Part shown: in pieces, positions 57,975 to 64,000 of the stretch | Layout: each line of letters opens with the position of its first letter | How positions within the stretch are numbered: position 1 is the stretch's first letter | Origin: Pachyseris speciosa | Taxonomy: Eukaryota > Cnidaria > Anthozoa > Scleractinia > Pachyseridae | Direction of reading: 5' to 3' | Assembly: GCA_016490735.1 (NCBI GenBank) | Contig: JAEMWC010000141.1 | Location: 755,001 to 819,000 of the forward strand | Length of the DNA stretch: 64,000 bases | Notes under the pieces: generated by a model | Told to the model about the DNA's origin: nothing | The model's input: the letters and a program-made list of their open reading frames with translations, nothing else | Databases searched by the model: none | Made by a program: the position numbers and the translations under genes

Positions 57975-58785
57975 GCGGACGTTGACATGAAGTTGACAAA
58001 CCAGTGGCTCAAGTCGAGTGGGCTCAAATCGGAAACAGAGGGACTAATTATAGCGGCGCAGGACCAACCTCTTCTCACCAGAGCGTACCAGCACCATATT
58101 ATAAAAGATGGCACTGACCCTCATTGCCGCCTTTGTAATAAATCCCAAGAAACCATAGATCACATTATATCAGGCTGCCCAGAACTGGCAAAGACAGAAT
58201 ATATCCACCGGCACAATAAGGTTGCAACTCACCTACACTGGAACATCTGCAGGGAATACAATGTGGACACTGTAGACAAATGATATGAACACGAACCAAA
58301 AACAGTGGTAGAAAGAGATAATATCACTATCCTGTATGACATGCCCATCCACACAGATAGAGCAATAACAGCAAATCGCCCAGACATCATGTGATCAAGA
58401 ATAAGCAGGAAAACAAGTGCACCTTAATTGACGTGGCCATACCATCGGACAAAAACACTTCCATTAAAGTGTCAGAGAAACTGTCTAAATACAAAGATCT
58501 GGAGATAGATATAGCCCGTATGTGGCAGATGAGAACAGTGGTAATCCCTGTTATCGTAGGTGCCCTTGGAGTTATTAGGAAAGGCACTGAAAAACAGCTG
58601 CGCGAAATCCCAGGCAACAATAACCCACATGAAATCCAGAAAACAGCACTTCTCGGAACAGCACACATTCTGAGAAAGGTCCTCACAATCAAGTAAATTG
58701 AACAAACACTCCTCTAGTGCCTTAGAACCATGGTTTGGTTCTGGCCCTAGAAGGTAAATGTGGACAAGTAATAAAGTGAAGTAAA

Positions 58786-58788
<3 letters not shown>
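57975..58788 (+). mobile_element. R4/Dong-like LINE, 5'-truncated copy 1
   Basis: Encodes the C-terminus of a non-LTR reverse transcriptase polyprotein: a zinc knuckle (CRLCNKSQETIDHIISGC), then a restriction-like endonuclease with RPDI, LIDVAIPSDKN and EKLSKYKDLEIDIARMW (a PD...D...K pattern), then LGTAHILRKVLTIK and stop at 58694-58696. The frame is broken near 58280 and 58392. It is inserted in (TAA)n DNA, as known for Dong elements. Confidence 0.8.

Positions 58789-58849
<61 letters not shown>
58789..58849. repeat. (TAA)n microsatellite between the two LINE tails
   Basis: About 60 bases of AAT units. It ends copy 1 and precedes copy 2. Confidence 0.95.
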
Positions 58850-59303
58850 TTAACGATTCGATTCTGTGGAATATGCCAATTCATACTGACAGAGAAATAG
58901 CGGCTTATAAACCAGATATCATAATCAGAGATCACACGAATCAGAAATGTCAGATTATAGATATGGCAGTCCCATCAGACAGAAATACATCCGTTAAGGT
59001 AGTCGAGAAACTCTCTAAGTATAAAGACTTAGAAATTGAGATCGCCAGAATGTGGAAAATGGGAACAGAGACGATACCAGTTGTCATTGGTGCACTAGGG
59101 GTCATTAAGACGGGACTGGAAAAGTACGTTGACAAAATCCCAGGCACAGTCAGCATTGATGAGCTCCAAAAAATTACTCTTCTGGGTACAGCTCGCATCC
59201 TCAGAAGGGTCCTGTCAATCAAGTGTACTCTTTGGTACCTAAGGCCCATGGGTTGGACCCGGTGCTTCAGAGACTAAACAAGCAAGCCAAGGATTATAAG
59301 TAA
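58850..59303 (+). mobile_element. R4/Dong-like LINE, 5'-truncated copy 2
   Basis: Frame 58873-59277 reads KPDIIIRDHTNQKCQIIDMA, VPSDRN, EKLSKYKDLEIEIARMW and LGTARILRRVLSIK, the restriction-like endonuclease end of the same LINE family as copy 1 but a distinct sequence. It is followed by a short 3' UTR and (TAA)n at 59304-59350. Confidence 0.8.
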
Positions 59304-59304
59304 C

Positions 59305-59350
<46 letters not shown>
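59304..59350. repeat. (TAA)n microsatellite, 3' end of LINE copy 2
   Basis: Simple AAT run at the junction with the next LINE fragment. Confidence 0.95.
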
Positions 59351-59463
59351 TAGGATTTCATTATAGCGCTCGCCCTAGAGTTCGGAGCGCTTTACAATAA
59401 GTACAATTAAAATGATTATAAATAATTAACTAAATTAACCACGAAATAATACTAACAAATTAA

Positions 59464-59665
59464 TTAATATTGATAGTCCTTCAATTCAAAAGCTTGGCTA
59501 AAAAGATAGGTCTTAAGCTTTGACTTAAATGTCGCAAGTGATGGTGCCTGTCGTATGGTATCTGGGAGCTTGTTCCACAGGTAGGGCGCGACATAGCTAA
59601 ATGACCTGCTTCCAGAAGTCTTACGTTTTAGGATGTATAATTTCAAGCGGTTTTGTCCTAATCAG
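59464..59665 (-). pseudogene. CR1/L2-like LINE tail, fragment 1
   Basis: The minus-strand frame reads SRSFSYVAPYLWNKLPDTIR and FKSKLKTYLFSQAFEL, the well-known C-terminal signature of AP-endonuclease LINE reverse transcriptases. Everything upstream is missing. Confidence 0.75.
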
Positions 59666-60681
59666 GGTCTTAACCTGTGTTAGACAGGGTATGACTGGAA
59701 GGCTGCCGTCGAATATTTAAAAAACCCAAATCGGAAACGTTTATCTGTATACATTTATTTAACAAGTTACATTTTTAGCGCTACTGCTTTTTAAAATAGA
59801 TGACGTTGTCCTACACAGGGTAGGCATTTAAGGTTATTTTTGTCCTAAACAGGGGTTTCAAACTCCCCAGTGGCACACCTACACCAAAACATGGGTCAGT
59901 ACCCCCTGCTTTCGTGCACTTTTTCTACGAGCTCATGACCCTGACCTGGGAGCGATCGCCTTCAAATTGTTTTCTTAAGGATTTCCAGCCATGCACTTAG
60001 GGCAGGGACTGAATGACTCTATTTAATGAAACAAAGGAGCTTGTTTCAGGGTAACGATACAAGTTAGTGTTATTATTGAAGCATTGACGGCAAATTAAAT
60101 ATTTTTCAGTGATTCTATTTCAAGTGCATTTTTTTTTTCTACAGGTCGTGCCCTCGTTAAAAGAAAGAGAACACAAAGATAGCCGCGTTGATAGGCAACA
60201 TCTACTAGAATAAGACAAGGGTATCAGCGAAACCCGTATCGGCTTGCGGCTGTGTGGAAAAAGCTGATGAAGGGTCTATTGGGTTGGTTTGTGGCTCAAC
60301 CTTTTCCAGCAGTAAAAATGCGACAGGCAGTATTCGTGATACTTTGGATGACCTTGACAAGGAATCTGAAATGGAGAAAAAGATGAGAGAATGAGTGAAA
60401 CAGCGAGCGAGTGAGCAAGCAAACAAAAGTACCCACCTTTAGAAAAGAGCCCGAGGACGTGGACATGAACGACCGGAACTTACGAAATCGCAGTTCGGTG
60501 CTATTGGGTATGCTTTGGGGTCCACAACTCGTTATCCACATGACGTACAGAACGCCATAACATGAGGTTTCCCGTTCTGTAGTAAACGTGAGCTAAAGTT
60601 TTCTTTCGTCATAAGGGACATAGTGGGAGACGCTCAATTTGGCCCTTGGGATATGTTTATTTCAGTTATCTTTTTTTTTAG
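59666..60681. other. Intergenic interval
   Basis: No recognisable gene or paired repeat. Confidence 0.5.
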
Positions 60682-61030
60682 ATGTCAAAGAAACGGAAGC
60701 CTGTTTCCCGAGATGTCGGCAAAGTCAGGTTGCGTGCTTGATTACAAGAAATTCAAAGCGGCGTTCCCGTGAAATTGAGCTGTATTAACGAAAGCGAGTT
60801 TGAGAAGCAAGGAGAATGGCATATTTTGACCAACAACCCGGAGTGGGAGATAGATTCCACGATTTCTTGTGCATTCGAGCAAGCATTTGGCTTAGACAGC
60901 TATTCTTTAAATCTCATCGTAGGGAGCAGGGCAGTTCTATTTGACCGTATGTCTCAACACACTACGAGTCGCATCAAACGCATATTCAAGAAACTCTTGA
61001 TGTTCGGTACAGCTCAGGGAGCTGGGGAGC
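60682..61030 (+). pseudogene. Unrecognised open frame with one in-frame TGA
   Basis: From ATG at 60682 (preceded by a TTTTTTTTTAG acceptor-like tract) the frame reads MSKKRKPVSRDVGKVRLRA, a TGA at 60739-60741, then continues LQEIQSGVPVKLSCINESEF, NPEWEIDSTISCAFEQAFGL and SRIKRIFKKLLMF. It then runs into GGAGCTCAGGGAGCTGGG minirepeats and a SINE. The composition looks protein-like, but I do not recognise the family. It may be a degraded exon. Confidence 0.35.
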
Positions 61031-61059
61031 TCAGGGAGCTGGGGACAGCTGGGGAGCAG

Positions 61060-61318
61060 GGATGGCGCAGTGGTGAGAGCACTCGCCTTCCACCAATGTG
61101 GCCAGGGTTCGATTCACGGACTCGACGTCATATGTGGGTTGAGTTTGTTGTTGGTTCTCTTCTCTGCTCGGAGAGGTTTTTCTCCGGGTTCTCCGGTTTT
61201 TCCCTCTCTGCAAAAACCAACATTTCCAAATTCCAATTTCATCTGCTTGTAAAGCGCATTTGATCATATACACATGGAAAATGCGCTATATAAGTTCTAA
61301 ATTATTATTATTAATTAT
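61060..61318 (+). repeat. tRNA-headed SINE (GGCGCAGTGGTGAGAGC family), copy 1
   Basis: The head has A box TGGCGCAGTGGTGAGAGC and B box GGGTTCGATTC. A conserved body with GAGAGGTTTTTCTCCGGGT and CTCCGGTTTTTCCCTC follows, then AAATGCGCTATATAAGTTC and a TTA tail. Confidence 0.85.
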
Positions 61319-61687
61319 TACAGCTCTTCATCCTGCTTGCGTTTCTTGACAACCATGTTTTTTCAACGCCTTCAGTTCAGTTCTTTCAGTTCTTTATTTT
61401 TCTAATTAGTATTTTTTTTTTTTACAAATTCGACATGCCCACTGGTAGCTGATGCTAGTCTAGGTGGGTCATGTCTTAACTAAAAAGAGTAGGTAGGCAA
61501 GTTTACAGGAATCAGGAAGATAAATTGTACAAGTGTAGAAATTATAAAATTAAGTTTGTGAGTTAATTAGTACCATATGAAGAGAGAGCGCTATTAGATA
61601 TCTTATTTTTACAAAAAAATACTTAATAGATCTAAATCTGCAATACAATTAGGACGATACTTATTATTCTGAAAACGCAACAAAATT

Positions 61688-61910
61688 TTAAGAAAACTTG
61701 ACCTTTTGTATGATGTTTCGTATATCGAGATAAGAGTCTTCCGAGATCAGAATATCGAAAAGTGCTCTTTTAAGTTTTCTTTTAAAGTCATATTTTGAAA
61801 GATTTCTTAATGTAAGAGGCATCTCGTTCCAAATTGTTGTTCCAATTCTGGAAAACGAGTTTAGTTGAACAGAGAGTCTAGAGCTTGGTGTGTAAAAGTT
61901 GTTGTTGTTT
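61688..61910 (-). pseudogene. CR1/L2-like LINE tail, fragment 2
   Basis: The minus strand reads NSFSRIGTTIWNEMPLTLRN, KYDFKRKLKRALFDIL and ISEDSYLDI, ending in TAA at 61688-61690. This is a LINE C-terminus of a different lineage from fragment 1, too short to stand out as an open frame. Confidence 0.7.
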
Positions 61911-62945
61911 ATCGCCTTAACCGCGATTCTCGCTGATTGTCCACCCGTATAAAAGCTGAAGTAGAGGTGTCATCTTTTGAGTCCACGGTTTTCGATCGAC
62001 AGCTGATCATCACAAAGCTTTCGCTTTCTCTCTTCACTTTGCTGTATGGACTTATCTGAAATATTTTTCGGCAATTCGTACCCGCTCAACTTTCATTGCG
62101 GTCATTTTCAATATTGATTCCGAAACTGTGTAGACGCCTATAAATTCCACTTGAGAAAGCCATACTGAGTATTTAACCACCCCCATTATGCAATGCCGTG
62201 TTGTCACACCCTGATGACTTCTTATGACGTTGTGCTCAATAGTTGCGGATGTCCATGGAAACCTACTTCCGTTTTGAAGGGCACCTAAAATTAAATTTAG
62301 TGAAATTCACATATCCCGGCCAACGCCCCTACTCTCCCTCTTTGTCCCCTTTATAGCCGATTGCTCGCTCACTTTTAAACGTATGGCTCCTTTCATGGAT
62401 GCCAGAGTAGAAAGAAGTTATTTCTGAGTTCTGGGATGAAAGCAAACTCAGTTGTTTGTTATGTTGCAGGTGGAAATTGTAAATTTGAAGCTGCTATGGC
62501 GGTATGTCAAGCAGAAGACAAATATAGCCCTTCATATTGTCGCACCTGAAAACTGGTGGAAGCAGTAGACGTCAACTAGGCGTGGAAGATCTTGCTTTTC
62601 GACACGAACCTCTGCTTTAAATCTTTCGTAACTTTCGTTCGGAAAATCTGGATATTTGAACTGAACGTATCAGAGAGAAGTACCACCTCTGCGTGCAAAA
62701 TTGAGTAATCGGTGTAGAGAAGTGCAAGTGAGCAATTCTCGAAACTCTTTAAAAGAAACCATCTTCGAAAGAATTTGATTATTTTATCACTCAGTGTTCG
62801 TTTGGCTCGCTGGTATCCACGCCTCAACATGCTAAAGTGTCTACTTTTCTCGCCGCGAAAGGCGGTCTCCTCCCAGTTCCCAAGCTGCCAGAGATGTCCA
62901 CGTCCACGTTCTCGTCTTCTTTGCTAAAGGTCTCAGTAGGCGTGT
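61911..62945. other. Intergenic interval
   Basis: No gene or repeat pair that I can support. Confidence 0.5.
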
Positions 62946-63238
62946 TGGGAAGCAGGGTTGGCGCAGTGGTGAGAGCGCTCGCCTTCCACCAATGTGTCCC
63001 GGGTTCGATTCCCGGACTCGGCGTCATAAGTGGGCTGAGTTTGTTGGTTCTCTACTCTGCTCCGAGAGGTTTTTCTCCGGGTACTCCGGTTTTCCCCTCT
63101 CCCAAAAAACCAACACTTGATTTGATTTGATTTGATATATTTAGAGTTGATCTGATTTAGTCTCCCCAATTAGTAGAGCATCTGTGCTCGGCTAGATAGA
63201 TTTGAGACTTAAATAAAGTGATTATTATTAATAAAATA
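62946..63238 (+). repeat. tRNA-headed SINE (GGCGCAGTGGTGAGAGC family), copy 2
   Basis: A better preserved copy: TTGGCGCAGTGGTGAGAGCG, GGGTTCGATTCCC, AGGTTTTTCTCCGGGTACTC, then (TTTGA)n and an AATAAAGTG-ATTATTATTA tail. Confidence 0.88.
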
Positions 63239-63872
63239 TAAGTGTGAGCGAGCGAGCGGGTTTCCGTATTTTATATAACATCAATTGGCCTTTATGTTTC
63301 AACTCCATAAGTAGAATAATTTTGTACAGATTTGTCATTATGTGATTAGAATCACTGTTTCTGGCGATAAACGCTTATTTCGGCTATTATGAGCTTCTTT
63401 GTCTATCTTCAGAAATGTGTACCATCGAAGATAAGGAGAGCTACTTGGCAGTAATTGCAAAATATTTGAAAGCTGCTCGGACAAGTGGCTAAGCTAGAAA
63501 TTGTTAACAGTTTTCGAACTTAAATATCTTATAATGACAGCCACCTAGGAGATACAAGGTAAATTGAAAATGCTTTGCTACCATGATAATTCCTTAACAG
63601 AGAACAAACGCGTAAAAGTTTAACAATTCCTTGTAAAGCTGTTAGGGATTATTTTTTCTAAATTGGCCTACAGCTTGTGGGATTTGAGTATTTTAGACTC
63701 TTGAAGTTTTTTTTTTTTTTGATGAAGTGGCTGACTGGATTTCGAGATAATTGGCCTTTTTCAAAATGGATACTTCACAAATTAATGTGATCAAGTAAGC
63801 TGAAGCCACTCAAAAGGCACTAAGGCCATGAGGTAGTGGGCATAACCCCTTAAATCTACCAAAGCAAAGATT

Positions 63873-63953
63873 GAGCCCAAGCATTAGCAGCCATGGACAG
63901 CTGTTTCGGCCTTGTTAGGCCTCATCAGCATGGCATAGCTAATGCTTAGGCTC
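63873..63953 (-). ncRNA. Type I hammerhead ribozyme (retrozyme-type)
   Basis: On the minus strand all core parts are canonical: CTGATGA (63928-63922), stem II GGCC/GGCC with a 6-base loop (63921-63908), GAAA (63907-63904), palindromic stem III CAGCTG (63903-63898) and the cleavage trinucleotide ending TC (63897-63896). Stem I has 6 base pairs next to the core, an asymmetric internal loop (1 and 3 bases), then about 10 and 5 more pairs with one mismatch. Short stem III and long stem I are typical of hammerheads from metazoan retrozymes and Penelope-like elements, which act as dimers and give small circular RNAs. Confidence 0.88.
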
Positions 63954-64000
63954 AAGTACCTACATATCAATAAAACAAGCAATGAATACGTAAAGCTTGT

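Noticed and set aside
57872..58114. Poly-Tyr and poly-Ile frames
   Set aside because: They come from the (TAA)n microsatellite.
1..64000. CRISPR arrays, rRNA genes, bacterial operons
   Set aside because: None seen; all repeats are of eukaryotic mobile-element or microsatellite type.

Overview
The window is animal nuclear DNA, most likely from a cnidarian and probably a stony coral. It has intron-containing genes with long AT-rich introns, widely spaced genes, many short tRNA-headed SINEs, fold-back DNA elements, Penelope-like and LINE fragments, and a degenerate capsid-gene block of Polinton/adintovirus type. The organism call is inference. No bacterial-type operons, ribosome binding sites or CRISPR arrays are seen.

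Layout. 1-1.96 kb: fold-back elements and a 230-bp tandem duplication. 1.96-8.63 kb: a five-exon M28B metallopeptidase gene (glutamate carboxypeptidase II / NAALADase-like, + strand), whose introns hold a MITE, another fold-back and a SINE array. 8.7-12.4 kb: SINEs, a broken Penelope-like retroelement and a 64-bp Mutator-type mini-element. 14.7-17.8 kb: a decayed element with about 285-bp inverted repeats around a hAT transposase remnant. 20.2-35.5 kb: three intronless copies of one gene (N-terminal helical domain plus NHL-type beta-propeller). Copy A is a pseudogene, copy B has a single frameshift and copy C is intact. B and C lie in a segmental duplication of roughly 6-7 kb units.

40.2-42.6 kb (- strand): a two-exon gene for a small secreted precursor with a signal peptide, an acidic propiece and an arginine-rich C-terminus. 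This is the architecture of an antimicrobial peptide precursor, similar in layout (not in sequence) to the arminins of Hydra. Its intron holds a dead DDE transposon. 43-47.6 kb: SINE and MITE copies only.

47.8-56.35 kb: a visibly GC-richer block of virus-derived genes (small basic protein, phospholipase-like protein, adenain-type protease, pVI-like protein, capsid proteins, basic core protein, scaffold-like protein, A32-type packaging ATPase, collagen-stalk fibre). Most frames are broken. No DNA polymerase B or integrase is present, so this is a fossil capsid module. 57.9-63.9 kb: two R4/Dong-like LINE tails in (TAA)n repeats, two CR1/L2-like LINE tails, two SINEs of a second family, and a textbook hammerhead ribozyme near the right end.

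The only genes that look functional are the peptidase (with a doubtful splice donor), NHL copy C and the cationic-peptide gene. The last two may both relate to defence, but that is inference.
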